Part shown: positions 21,830-33,429 of the stretch, piece after piece
Position numbering within the stretch: position 1 is the stretch's first letter
Layout: every line of letters starts with the position of its first letter
NCBI GenBank assembly: GCA_028583605.1
Contig: CM053332.1
Coordinates: 372,001-436,000, forward strand
DNA length: 64,000 bases
From: Dastarcus helophoroides
Lineage: Eukaryota; Arthropoda; Insecta; Coleoptera; Bothrideridae
Reading direction: 5' to 3'
The notes under the pieces: generated by a model
What the model was told of the DNA's origin: nothing
Databases searched by the model: none
Seen by the model: the letters and a program-made list of their open reading frames with translations, nothing else
Program-made: the position numbers and the translations under genes

Positions 21830-23692
21830 ATCTTCTCCTTCGAAAAATACTAACACAGTAGTAAATCTCTCTAAACAAGTTTTTAATGCTAAGGAATTAG
21901 AACCTTTAAATAAAGGACTTAAATTCAATACACTTTTTGTAAAAGCACCTATCGAACAAATTTGCGTCGGAATCGAATCGGGAATTTCAAAATTAAATGA
22001 GCCAAGCAAGAATATAATTAGAGAACAAAGTAAAAAGATTATTGAAGCTAACAAAGAACATCGAATTAAAAGTAATCAGAACCACATAATTAAAAACTTA
22101 AAAAAGAAAGATTGCTATTATCTGAAAGCAGACAAAGGAAATAAGATTGTTGTATTGGATAAACCTGATTATAACAATAGAGTAAACAATTTAATTGAAA
22201 GTGAACCATATGAGAGAATAGCAAAGAATCCATTACCAAAAATGATTAAAGAATTCAAAGATGCTATAAAGAAATGCAACAATCTTATTACCAACCCAAT
22301 AAAATACGAGTAATTCATCGATCCCCGGATTGTATTATTTACCAAAAATTCATAAACCGGGAAATTCAATAAGACCAATTGTTTCAGGTGTAACCGCACC
22401 CACTTACCAATTAGCAAAATGGCTAAACAATGAATTCGTAAAACTGCAGAACAATAATGTATCGTTTTCAATTAAAAACACCACTGAATTCATAAATAAA
22501 ATTAAAGATTTGACCTTGTCACCCACAGAAATCCTGGTATCTTTTGATGTAAATTCACGTTTTCCCAGCGTACCAATACCCGAAACTTTAAATTATTTAG
22601 AAGAACTCTTGACATTCAATCAAATAGACAAAGAAGTAATTTTAGAATATTTAACTCTAACTTCAATAGGCATGAAACAGAACGTCTTCCAGTTTGACAA
22701 TAAATTTTACAAACAAACAAATGGTGCCACAATGGGAAATCCATTAAGTCCATTTCTAGCAAATCTTTTCATAGACAATTTTGAATAAGAAATTAAAAAT
22801 GAATTAATAAACTTTCCTCGAATTTGGATACGATACGTAGACGACATTTTTGCAGTTTTTGACACCAGTAAATATGAAGTTCAAGATTTCGTTGATAAGT
22901 TAAACTCAAAATAAAATTCAATTAACTTTACATTTGAAAAATGGATTACTCCCGTTTTTAGATATCTTAGTTATTAGAAACAAAAATACTTTAGAGTTCG
23001 ATATATACAGAAAAGAAACCAATACAAATCGCTTTATCGCAGCTGATTCTAATCATTGTCGACAATCGAAATTAGCAAGTATACGTTTTTTAATCAACAG
23101 GCTTTTAAATGTTCCTCTAAGTAAATCCAGATATACAAAATAATTAGCTTACATTAAAGATGTTGCGATTTTTAATGGTTTCCCCGTAGAAACAGTAAAG
23201 AGCATGTTACGAAAATGTAGATTTAAGAAAATAATTCAGGATTGCTCTAAGCTTGACCAATCTAAAGATAACACTCCTACAACCGTTGTGAAATTACCAT
23301 TTTACCCGAATATCACCAATAAAAGTAATAAAGTTCTAAAAGAAAACAACGTTAAAGTAGTGTACACAGCCAATAATTGTCTCCGCAATAATTTGGGTAA
23401 TGCTAAAGATAAATTGGACAAGCTTGAGAATTCCGGAATTTACGAAATAAGCTGTAACAATTGTAATTTATCATATGTTGGACAGACCAAGAGATCCATT
23501 AAAACCATATTTAAAGAACATATTGCTCATTTTAGATACAATAGGGAAGAAAAATCAAGTGTCGCCCTACATATAATAAGTACAGGGCACAAAATTAACA
23601 TTGAAAATTTAAAATTGTTAAGATCGGTCACAAATAACAGAGAACTTGATGCATACGAAACAATTTATATCAATCAGGCCAGTTACCCTTAA
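21830..23692 (+). pseudogene. Penelope-like polyprotein: reverse transcriptase plus GIY-YIG endonuclease, with stop codons
   Basis: In order: an N-terminal block (VVNLSKQVFNAKELEPLNKG, about 21858), LKADKGNKIVVLDKPDY, the finger motif YYLPKIHKPG (22330), the palm motif LVSFDVNSRFPSVP, a GNPLSPFLANLF motif, and the catalytic RYVDDIFAVF (about 22830). The endonuclease has GIYEISCNNCNLSYVGQTKR (about 23435), then H..GH and the ..ELDAYETIYI end. In-frame stops near 22310, 22788, 22912 and 23143 split the frame, so it is no longer active. No other gene depends on it. Confidence 0.85.
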
Positions 23693-23874
23693 CGGAGACA
23701 AAGGACCATTGGCGGCCTCCAGTTTATTGAAGGCTATTTGTGGTAGGTCAAAATTGCATGCACCAGATGTGTTAAACAATTAGAAATAGGAAAGAAAGCA
23801 AAAGACCGCCAGTATCGATTTGAATCTCAATGCAGATGACGTCGATGCATCTTTTGCTAATCTTTTTAGATTAG

Positions 23875-23919
23875 TACGCTTGAAAATGCCAGTTCTGCTG
23901 GCGAAATACGTATCGCGTA
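23875..23919 (+). ncRNA. Hammerhead-like fold in the Penelope-like element 3' region
   Basis: All three helices pair exactly: stem I TACGC (23875-23879) with GCGTA (23915-23919); stem II GCCAG (23888-23892) with CTGGC (23898-23902), loop TTCTG; stem III ATAC (23906-23909) with GTAT (23910-23913), no loop. GAAA (23903-23906) and a C at the cleavage position (23914) are present. The first core strand is TTGAAAA instead of CTGANGA, so the conserved first C and the G are substituted. It should be inactive or very weak. Hammerhead motifs are known in Penelope-like elements, which fits its place ~185 bp downstream of the coding region. Confidence 0.6.
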
Positions 23920-24470
23920 ATTATTTATTTAATTGCAGATGTGGTAAAGGGGTGAAACCTTCTTTGGACTTAATCACAAGCCACAGAGTTTAGTTCAGTG
24001 CTTTAGAGGATTGGTATTGTTGAACATACTAATCTACTTGATTAGCAAAAGAAGCATCAAGTTCATTTGCATTAAGATTCTGGGCTTTGTTTTACTAAAT
24101 TCCTCACTATTTTGCCCATTTAATCAACTTTTATTTACACTAAAAACGAAGTTGCCCATGTTATTCCACATCCAGTGAGACACATTTTACAGGATCTCTA
24201 AAGATCCGTTCGAATTATAGTTCGGGGACTTTATAATTAAACAGACTATATAAGTCGTTCTAGAATTAAATTAATTAATGTTATTATGAAAACAGTTATT
24301 GTGAATTGTTTTTTTTTATTTAGATAAATTATTCTTAATTTTTGCTGTGTTTAAAATTAAAATTGTAATGTTTATAAAATTTATGACACTTGTCATTGAA
24401 TCAATCAAATTAATAAAATTGCATTAATGAATGAAATGGACAACGAGGCGACATAGCAGGCACGAAGTTT

Positions 24471-24914
24471 ACGGTGCGTTTATATTAGCCACTGAATTTC
24501 GTACATAAAATATATTTTCTCTCTGACATAAGTTCGACTACCCTCAGAGAAGCTACAGTAGACTGCCGCTATAGTTGCGCTCACCGTACTGGATTGTCCG
24601 TTAAAGTTGCTACTCCCCGTAATCCCGACCATTGTCGAAAAATATCTGTTTTATTGTTCCTTGCGCGGTTAAGTGGGTTACTCAAAAGTGTCTCGCAAGT
24701 CCAATTCGTTGTTCGAAAATTCGAGTGGGGGAATATCCGCGCAACTTTAACGATCGCATCCTGACAACTTTAACGAGCGTGCAACTTTAACGGGCGCAAC
24801 CTTAGCGGGAGTCGATTGTATCTCCTCGCAGCTGTGTAGATAAGTCGTTAATAGAGTTAACACTTATGTTAGAGAGAAATGCACGGAATAAAGTGTCTAA
24901 TATAAACGCACCCC
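24471..24914. mobile_element. Non-autonomous DNA transposon (outer MITE)
   Basis: GGTGCGTTTATATTAGCCACT near the left end pairs with ..AGTGTCTAATATAAACGCACC at the right. A second inner inverted block is TTTCTCTCTGACATAAGT with ACTTATGTTAGAGAGAAA. Clear target duplications were not seen. It carries another MITE inside (24556-24818). Confidence 0.6.
24556..24818. mobile_element. pogo/Tigger-like MITE inserted in another MITE
   Basis: The left end CAGTAGACTGCCGCTATAG and the right end CTTAGCGGGAGTCGATTG are imperfect inverted repeats, and the 263-bp unit is flanked by TA on both sides (24554-24555 and 24819-24820). Internal 'caactttaacg' motifs repeat three times near the right end. TA targets and CAGT termini are typical of the pogo branch; the family call is inference. 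Confidence 0.55.
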
Positions 24915-25570
24915 GTAGACTATACGTTTTCTGTCAATCGGTATTTAGAGTTTTATTAAGTACATATTACGATATCGCATATCTCGAGCGTTGAACGTAA
25001 TTTGCTCTATTATTGGTAAATGACAAAAAGCACAACATTTCGTCACAAAAATGTTTATATCTCGGATAATTTTGCACCAAATCAGTTGTAATATAGATTT
25101 TTGGGTAGAGGACAGCTTTCTCTAAACCATGATCCTTTTTGCTACTTTTTTAAATTGCAAGTAGATGCAGAATTTGTCATTCTGCAGGTCGCAATTCTTA
25201 ACCGATTTTGTCCATTCTTATTTCTCTCAATTCGAAGTCTCTCAAAATAGAACCCTATTGATTTTGGTGAATATTGTTAAAACGGTTTAACTTTTACTAA
25301 AAAAAACTTAATTTCTTAGAGAAAAATCAAACTTATGAATCGCCATTCGTTATAACATTTAGGCACATTGTAAGTCAAGTTCCTCTTAAGTACAGTGTAA
25401 AAAGGAAGACGTAGCTCGCTTTTATTTTTGAGAAAAAATAACGGTTTCTTTTTTTCATTTCATAGAAATGGTTTTGTGCTTTTGTTGAAGTAATGATGAA
25501 ATTATGACAAGCGTGTCAAAGCTGTCAAGTGAAATCTATATTTATTTCAAAACTATAATATTAAGTCGGC

Positions 25571-25588
25571 TACGCACGTACGTGCGTA
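25571..25588. repeat. Perfect 18-bp palindrome (GTAC-rich)
   Basis: TACGCACGTACGTGCGTA reads the same on both strands and continues into CACGCGTACATGTACG. It is a short alternating purine/pyrimidine tract, ~80 bp left of the hAT element. Confidence 0.5.
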
Positions 25589-25670
25589 CACGCGTACATG
25601 TACGATACATCAATTTTGCCTGCACACGGAGAAATTATTTTTATGCCATTTTGTTGTTTAAAATGTCGAC

Positions 25671-26872
25671 CAGTGGCGGCTGGTGCTAATAAAATTTGGG
25701 GGTTGCAAAGAGACATTTGCAAAAATGTGCCGAAACTGGAAATTTTAAATTAAGCTGGAGAAATTAAAAGATATTTTATTTTTATTTTTGCAAAAAAACA
25801 GAAAGAAAAAGAAGAGGAAGTTTATCTTTGGCATCTTTTGCCATCTTTGGAACTTTGGCAGCTGCAAATTTATTAATAACTTTTTACTGAAGTCGAGTAT
25901 TCCTTGGATTAAGTCCTTTTCTTTGAAGAAATCGTTAATGCGGACAATCTTTCCTGGCATAATGTATTTTTTAAAAGAGTTTTTATTCTTTCCAGACTGG
26001 AGAAGCACCATTCTGCTTCAGCAAAAGCCATTGGGATAATTATCAGGATTTTTAAAAGATTTAGAGTTTCACTAAGCTCACTATTTTCTGAAATAATGTT
26101 ATAGAGTACAAGTAAACCAAGAGCCGATTTAAACTTTTCTGTTTCGTAAATTAGGGTTAGTTTAGTTCTTAATTTTTATAAATTAAAAAATGGATGAATC
26201 TTGGAAGTTTCTTTAAAATTCTTTTCAGGAAAAGTAATTCTATGTTGGTTAAATTTTTCAGAAAAAAATAAGGTTGCTGCAATTAAAAGGCCAGTGAAGC
26301 TGAATCGTTTTTTAGCTTAGCAGATAACAATGTCGCATAGGTACTTCCAGAGACTACGTACTTCTTTAGCTTCGCGAACTACTTCTGTTAAAACTTCGCT
26401 TTTTACAAAACACCGTTTGCACAATATTTTTTCGACACAGATCGGTTACAGAATGGCTGTGCAATTAAACTTTGCACTGAATTCATTTTTATTTGTGTTT
26501 CAAGACTCGGAACATTGACCGACGACAGATTATAATAGCGAATCGATATTTGGTTTGCACCCACAACTGCAACCTAATGCTTGCTTATGGGCAAGTATTT
26601 TAAGCGAACAAAATATAAGTTAAGGCGCAGGTGCATATGTATAAAGCAAAGTTTGCAGTCTAGCCTGCAAACTTTGCAAACCGTGGACCCAATATGTCAT
26701 CAAACGCTTACGAATCGGCGGAATCCGCAATATTCAGCAGTATGTTTGGTAGCAATAAATCTGTTATCAATAAATACAATAAACAGCATAAAGAATAATT
26801 TACTTTCTTTTTTATCCCAGCGTTTTTTTGGAGGTTGCGCAAACCTGCAAACCTTAGCACTAGCCGCCACTG
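25671..26872 (-). mobile_element. hAT element with perfect 8-bp target duplication, internally deleted
   Basis: The termini CAGTGGCGGCTGGTGCTAA and ..TTAGCACTAGCCGCCACTG are inverted repeats, and ATGTCGAC is duplicated exactly on both sides (25663-25670 and 26873-26880), the 8-bp signature of hAT insertion. The 1.2-kb body holds only the C-terminal end of a transposase on the minus strand. A perfect 13-bp hairpin (CAAAGTTTGCAG / CTGCAAACTTTG, 26647-26676) lies subterminally. Confidence 0.85.
25750..26165 (-). pseudogene. hAT transposase C-terminal (dimerisation) domain relic
   Basis: On the minus strand the sequence encodes IIPMAFAEAEWCFSSLERIK (about 26050-25990), close to the conserved hAT C-terminal consensus in which AEAERCFSxLxRIK is typical. 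Before it comes a stretch like SENSELSETLNLLKIL, and after it LCQERLSALTI. Frameshifts and stops follow. The catalytic N-terminal part is absent. Confidence 0.75.
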
Positions 26873-26889
26873 ATGTCGACAATAAGTGT

Positions 26890-29100
26890 TAGTGAATTAA
26901 ATCTGTTAGAAGTGACAAAAATCAACAGTGAGGTGTGTTTGTATAATAAAGAAGAAAAAAAATCACAGATTTCGCAATCCTTGCAACCAACGGAGACATT
27001 GGAAATGATAACACCATATAAGAAACATAATTAACTCTTTATTAAACAAAATTATATAAAGGATCCGTAAATTTCATAGACAATGCTTGATGATAAGTCC
27101 GAAAAAAATTTAATAAACAATTTTTAATTTTGGAATTTATAAACTTTCAAAGCTTGTCATTAAAAAAATAATTTAATTAATAACTTCGTAATATCTTTAC
27201 CAATCGTGTTATAATTTGAAACTATTATTTATTTTTAATATTACGGCTTACCGCTCTCTAGTAATATTAGCAAAGGAGACATACTGCGTGATAGTTTTCT
27301 CCACCTACCTTCCTATGTTCTCGAATCAGCGCTATTTTTATCATGCCGTATTTTTTAAAAACAAAAAAATATCATCTTAAAAAGTATAGCGAATTTAAAT
27401 CTTTGTGATTAATGGGTGATCGTAAAGTTATAATGGTCATTTGATATGATTGGAAAGCATGTTTTTTTATTTTAATATTAACTAATTTTGCTAGTTTATT
27501 GGGGAATCGATTGGAATCTTCTGTTGATGTCCGTCGTCATAATTTATTTTTATTTCGGTTACAACCCGAATTGTTTTGTTGAATATAATCCAAATATTGG
27601 GCCACAAATCTGAACTGCATATTTAAATTTTACCCATGAAATTCCGATTTTTTTTAGCATATTATTTTGAATAAAGCTGAAAATAGCTTCAATGTCCTTT
27701 ATGTGAGTAACCTGAGCTTGTAATCTCAAAAAACCGCGAAAATTTTGCACATTTTACCATTTTCCAGTGATAACGCTTAAACAGCCCTTTTTACGAAAAA
27801 AATAGTTATTATAAGAATTGTAGAGCATTAAATTCTGGTTGGTATGGGTACCCTGAAACTTGAAATCTGGTGCAATGGTATAGCAGCAACTAACGGCTAA
27901 AAAGGGCACTTTTTGCCTCTTGGAATGAAATTTGTATTAACTACAGTAATGCGTACGTAGCTTTGAAACTGCTATTCTAACTAAAAAAATCGATGGAAAA
28001 AAAGATGAAGAGCATTTAATTGTGCATCTAGAGAGTGTATTCACATATGTTATTTTACTTACACATATTACAGTAAATCCAAAATCGTTACTTATTTTAT
28101 TAGTCACTACATGTTTATCATTTTGCATTCCCTACATGGTACGTATTTAAATTACCTTAATCTTTATTGTAAATCAGACTTAAATGCAATTATATAGTTA
28201 AATAATTTAACTTAATAATATATTTTTATTTCTAATAAAATTCCGAGAACAAAAAAAAATAGTAAAATTAAATTCACACCGTTTTATCAGTTTGCGCATT
28301 TCTGTCTTGAAATTATCGATTTCTTCAGCCTTCACGTATTCCACCCTACCGAGAAATGAATATTGAAAACGTAGACAGGCTGACACTTTTTTTATTTCGA
28401 CCATGAAGATATCATGGCAGCACAAGTTTTTAAAGATAAAGACACTAGTGTAGGTGGTATGGTGCCATAGGTTAAAACATAAATTAAGTTGGCAAAAAAA
28501 AAATAGGAAACCGTTTTTTTCTCAATTATTAGCTGGTTCATTAATGATGTAGATGATAAACAGCCAATTTCTAGTTTAGCGAATTGTTCTTTTAACAATT
28601 TCATATTTGAATTTGGTGACATGCCTGCAGATAATACTGATATGCTTTTGCCTTAGTTGGTGCAGCAAGCGAAGGTTAAAAACCCAAAGTGTTTTTTTTT
28701 GGACCGATTACAAGAAAATACAGAACTGAAACGAATGATTTAATTGCAGATATTGTATAATCTACACTAGTGCCTTTGCTTTAAAAACTTGCACTTGCAT
28801 CGATTCTCTCAAAAATGGATTCGCTTCTAGTACCTCAGGCACTGAAGATTTCTTTAGCAAAAGAATACTAAGGTGATAGTGCATCCGCTTAAAGCCTTCT
28901 AAAATAAAATGCTCTTCTTTACAATTGCTGAGTACCTGAACATTTTGAGAAGAAGGCAAGTTCGGGCGCCTAATAACAACCACTTCATTAACAGCGCCTT
29001 ATCCAACTATTAGAGTTAGAGGCAAGGGTCGTCTGTCTACTGGTTTAATGATTATGTTTTAATATTCTTTCTCTGTAGGAAGAACTGGTTAAACGTCAAG
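26890..29100. repeat. Intergenic region with one dispersed inverted repeat
   Basis: About 27700-27930 recurs inverted at about 33115-33390 (shared landmarks: 'gggtaccctgaaacttgaaat' and 'tagttattataagaattgtagag'). The rest, including 26890-27690 and 27930-29100, shows no recognisable gene. Confidence 0.45.
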
Positions 29101-29129
29101 AATCGATGATTCTGGGAAGAAATGGATCT

Positions 29130-30022
29130 TCTTCTTTTGGTGCCTATCCATTCTGAATGTTGCCGATCATTCTGGTTATTATAATTTTGTTGACGGCTGC
29201 TCTAAAGAGCTGGTTAGTTGTTAACGAAAATCATGTTCTCAAGTTCTTCAACCAAGAAATTCTTCTGCAGACTGGACCTCGTTTGCCTAGTATTTTTCCC
29301 TGTGGTATTTGCTATAATAAACCATATCTCCTTTCTTTCCTCTTTATGTGGACCCAGCTATTCTAACTTTGAGTGTTTTTATAGTAGCTTGTTATTTCTG
29401 TGGATTTATGCATTCTGTGAAGAACTTCTTCGTTGTTCACGTGATTCACCCAAGAGATCTGTAAGATTCTGCGACAGAGCCTCGTTTTGAATGCCTTTAA
29501 TATTTTCGTGGTGGCCTCAGTTAGGGTACAGGCTCCTGTACCATAAAGTAAGACATTTAAAAAGTGCTGCCTTCTTAATGAATACAGCCCTTGCCTTTTC
29601 AATACGATATTTTATTTCTTGTAAGTGATCCCATTGGTCCATTCAGTAAACATCACAGATATGTATATTTGCTGACTCGATTAATGCATTGGCTATTGGA
29701 AACCATCAGATATTCATGAGGTATATTATTTTGGCTGATCACCATATATTTGGTTTTCTTTAGATTAATGTCGAACGCATACTTTTGACTAACCTTCTAT
29801 CACCCTTGTCGTGATTTCTCGTAAGTCTTCTAAATTGTCTGAAATAATGACTTGCATCATCCGTATATCTTAAATTGTTTAGGCGTTTTCCATTTACCAG
29901 TATTCCTGCATTAATGGTTTCGAGGGCGTCTTTAAATATATACTCAGAATAGATATTAAATAATAAAGGCGATAAAACACATCCCTGTCTTACTCCCATA
30001 TAAAGGCGGTTTATTTCCAATG
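29130..30022 (-). pseudogene. LINE reverse transcriptase, 3' part
   Basis: On the minus strand the frame carries MGVRQGCVLSPLLFNIYSEY, then NNLRYTDDASH (the catalytic [FY]xDD motif as YTDD), then VLLYGTGACTLTEATTKILK and ISWVNHVNNEEVLHRMHKST. It ends with RGPVCRRISWLKNLRT near 29270. This is the C-terminal half of a non-LTR retrotransposon of a type common in insects. Stops and frameshifts are frequent. Its upstream part continues at 32765-32850, on the far side of the inserted palindromic element. Confidence 0.8.
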
Positions 30023-32764
30023 TACAAGGTGATTCTTAAAGTAGTACCATAAATTAGGAAGTTTCCATTTTTTTTCAAAGTACGCTCAATTATTGTCCTA
30101 ACAACTATAAAACGACCAAAAACATTTTTTTTTCAAATATCTTTAAAAATGGCTGACTTATGGTTCTTTGAAATTTAAATTTGTTACGTTCTCTCAAATT
30201 GGCGTTGAAAACATCTGTGACGTCATAAAACTATGATAGGAGTCTGGATCGCCTAAAGTCGCCTTGTCTTTGCCGTGCTCTTTCAGTTAACACTACTTCG
30301 CTGCACTTTGCAAATCTTGTTCCCATTGAAAACAATTGTTATTTTGCCCTAAATAATAACAGTAAAAAATGAGTCCAAAAGCTTGCTCATATAAATATCT
30401 TATTGTTCCTAAATGTAGAAATACTGTTCTTTCTTGCCCTCTATGCGTGTTCTTCCGGATCTGCCACGAAACTATTTAATTTTACAAAGAAATAAATAAT
30501 AGATTTTATCGCCCTTAAACATAGATAATATTTTTGTAAATAAATCGTTCCTACATAAAAAAACCTCAAAACCAAACATTGATATCGACATACTGCTTGA
30601 CACTCACATCACTATACCTCTAACTAAATACGTAGCAATTTCTTAAACAACAATTACTGTACACTAATCAATTTGGATTGCACAGGATACTGTTTAAATT
30701 AAAAACATCTCTCACAGGGGTGATTTTTGTCAATTCTACAGTGTGTCCCACGTTAGAGTACTTCGGGGGGATTTTTTTAGTTTGTGGTTTTATGAGAAAA
30801 AGTCATTCTTTATAAAAATTCCTGCTTGATCTTACATCACCGAAAATGACTTTTTTTTAGAAATTTTTTGTACGGCGAGTTCAATTATTTGAAAATTTAA
30901 AAAAATTGCTAAAGGTAAATTGTTGTTTTTTATTGTTGTGATCTAAGATTAAGCAGGAGCTTTTATAAAGAATGAGTTTTCATCGTAAATCCACAAATAA
31001 AATAGAAACCTCTTCTTTAGTACTACCATCTTGGGACACAGTGTAATGTGTAAATGTTTCCATTCTTAACTCATTAAATAATTTAACAATAATATTTTTC
31101 GTATATAGCAATACATTTTCATAATTTCAAACTAACTATTTATGTAAGTATAATCAGTTTAAAAATTCCTAAGAAAATAGTGAAATAGTATATTTACTTT
31201 AAAAGCTTTGCTCAGCACTGGTATATAGTGAATTAGTTGAAAAAAAAATAAAATACATAATCATTACTACATTCACTTTCGGTAAATTTTGGGAATCAGC
31301 ACTGAACAAAACCTTCCTCGATTGTCGATTATTTCTCGATAACAACAAAGTAAAACAATTCATAGAATTCACACTAAGCCTATGGTTTATTAGTTTAGAG
31401 GTAGTAACAGCACGCCGGGTCGTGTCCTAGTGACGTCACACAACATTTGCCGAGTCGCCTGTATCATAAATACTTCAAAGAGTAATAACTTATTTCAAAT
31501 TGAAATATATTGAAATAATTCTTTCAGTAATTTTTTAAGCTTACTATTTACTATCACCTAACGTTAAAATTAGTAGTACTTTTGGTTAGTGGAAACTTTC
31601 TAATTTAGGATTATATTTTAGAGCCGAAAATAAGACGAAAAGTTTATATAAACATATGTCGTAAAACAGCTTCGTTTCTGAGTTACAAGGTGTTACAAGT
31701 TACTTCCTGATTATAGTTTTTTAATAATAGTTGTAAAACGTCTACAGATAATTAAATAAAATTTGGCACAACTCCATACCCTTTCGTGTCCTTTTCAAAA
31801 ATGTAAGAATTAATTAACACAACTTAACCAGTGGCGAGTATAACGAGGGCAGCGGTGTTTAGGACGTGCCCTATTTATTTTGTGTGCACTTTTGTGGCAA
31901 TTTTTTATCAAAAATATAAACCACAATCATTTTTACATAAAAAAGCTACTCTTACAGAAATTCGATATTGTCAGCGGTTTTCGAGTAAAATGCATTTTTA
32001 TATTAGGATGCATTAAAAGCGCTTGCCCCAAAATATGCAATGTAACACATAGTTGGCATTGAAATGAAAGAAAATAAATAGTATTGACATTTTCATGTTT
32101 TCTTGTCACCGGTGGCCACTTTGAGCAAGTTTCTGTAAATAAAAGCTAATGTTTTTAAATTTGTTATTATTATTTAATATTTACGAAATATTTTTTGTTG
32201 CTTAATTATTAGATAAAAATAATATTTTTGTAAAGTACATTTTAGGTAATAAACATATATTAGGTTCTTTTTCATTGTAAAGTCAACTTTGTGTTACATC
32301 CGAGATTTTTGGGGGAGTGTTTTTAATGGATCGAGATATAAAAATGCATTTTACTCGGAAATAGCTGACAATATCGAGTTTTAGTAGGAGCACCTTTTTT
32401 ACGCAAAAAGGTGTTTATTTTATATTTGTGTTACAAAACTAAGATAAAATTGCACATAAAATAGATAAGGAATATTTTAAACACTGTCCCCTCGATACAC
32501 CTGCCATTAGTTAAGTTAGGTTAATACATTTCTAGATTTTTTGAAAGGACACAAAATGGTATAAAGTTGTGCCAAATTTCATTCAAATATCTGTACAATT
32601 TTTGCAACTGTTAATTAAAAACTATAATCAGAAACTAACCTTCCACATCCTGTAACTCGGAAACGAAGCATTTTACGGCACATGTTTATAAAAATTTTTC
32701 GTCTTATTTTGGGCTCTAAATTACGATCCTAAATTTATGGTACTACTTTTAGAATCACCTTGTA
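30023..32764. mobile_element. Long inverted-repeat element inserted in a LINE at a TA site
   Basis: The ends TACAAGGTGATTCTTAAAG (30023) and ..TTTTAGAATCACCTTGTA (32764) are inverted repeats, and both LINE flanks meet at TA. The right half, about 31560-32764, is itself a palindrome with ~0.6 kb arms around ~32160 (landmark 'gtaactcggaaacgaag' against 'cttcgtttctgagttac'). The left half holds a smaller palindromic MITE (30739-31045). No transposase is visible. Confidence 0.65.
30739..31045. mobile_element. Palindromic MITE with TACAGTGTGTCCC ends
   Basis: TACAGTGTGTCCCACGTTAG at the left pairs with ..CATCTTGGGACACAGTGTA at the right. The arms continue inward (AAAGTCATTCTTTATAAAA against TTTTATAAAGAATGAGTTT; CTGCTTGATCTTA against TAAGATTAAGCAG). 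About 305 bp, non-coding, nested in the 30023-32764 element. Confidence 0.65.
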
Positions 32765-32850
32765 GATATGAGGCGATTCTTAATTCTCGATCGTCGATTC
32801 TCACTTGCTCTAATATTTTCAGGGGTTTATGGTGTTGCATTCTATAAAAA
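32765..32850 (-). pseudogene. LINE reverse transcriptase, upstream part split off by a transposon
   Basis: On the minus strand this encodes MQHHKPLKILEQVRIDDREL and RIASYL, the stretch that in related LINEs precedes the GVRQGC motif. It therefore continues, across the element 30023-32764, into the fragment at 29130-30022. The 5' part of the LINE was not found. Confidence 0.65.
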
Positions 32851-33114
32851 AATAAATACACTCATTAAACTCTGTTCTTCTAATTCACCAATGTCTTCTG
32901 TTTTTTGATCTTTGCAAGGAATAAAAAAATTGTTATTGCGTTGAAAAGTAGTTTTTAATTTGATAGTACAATTAAATTGTATTTAAATTTGATGTAGAAT
33001 GAAGGTAATTTATACATGTGTCAAACATGTACGGAAGGCGAAGTAGAAAATATCTAATTAGGTTCGTTTGGGATTTATGCTCGCTAATACGTTTACGTAA
33101 AATTATCTTAATTT

Positions 33115-33390
33115 GAATATTTTGGTACCCCCTGGATGCAAAATTTAATGCTCTACAACTTATATTCTTTAAGCATTAGCAATTTCAAAGTTACGGGGCC
33201 AAGGGGCAAAAAAAGTGCCTCTATTTGGCTATCAATTACAGCTATACCACTGCACCAAATTTCAAGTTTCGGGTACTCATTTCAATCATAACTTAATACT
33301 CTAGAATTCTTGTAATAACTATTTTTTTCGTAAGAAGCGCCATTTAAGAGTTATCACTGAAAAAAATGCAAACATTTCGCGGGCTTTTTA
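33115..33390. repeat. Inverted partner of the 27700-27930 repeat
   Basis: Same dispersed repeat as at 27.7 kb in opposite orientation. It contains 'caaatttcaagtttcgggtac' and 'taataactatttttttcgtaag'. No coding capacity. Confidence 0.5.
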
Positions 33391-33429
33391 GCTAGAGAGT
33401 TAAGTTCATTTCCTCAGACCATGCAAACT

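Larger units (their letters stand above)
21753..24085 (+). mobile_element. Penelope-like retroelement with 3' region
   Basis: The coding part (about 21830-23692) has reverse transcriptase and a C-terminal GIY-YIG endonuclease, the combination that defines this class. It interrupts the palindromic element at 21752. The 3' region carries a hammerhead-like fold (23875-23919) and an inverted repeat, 23819-23875 against 24026-24085 (shared core GATTAGCAAAAG). Terminal repeats and target duplications could not be fixed, so the right boundary is approximate. Confidence 0.75.
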
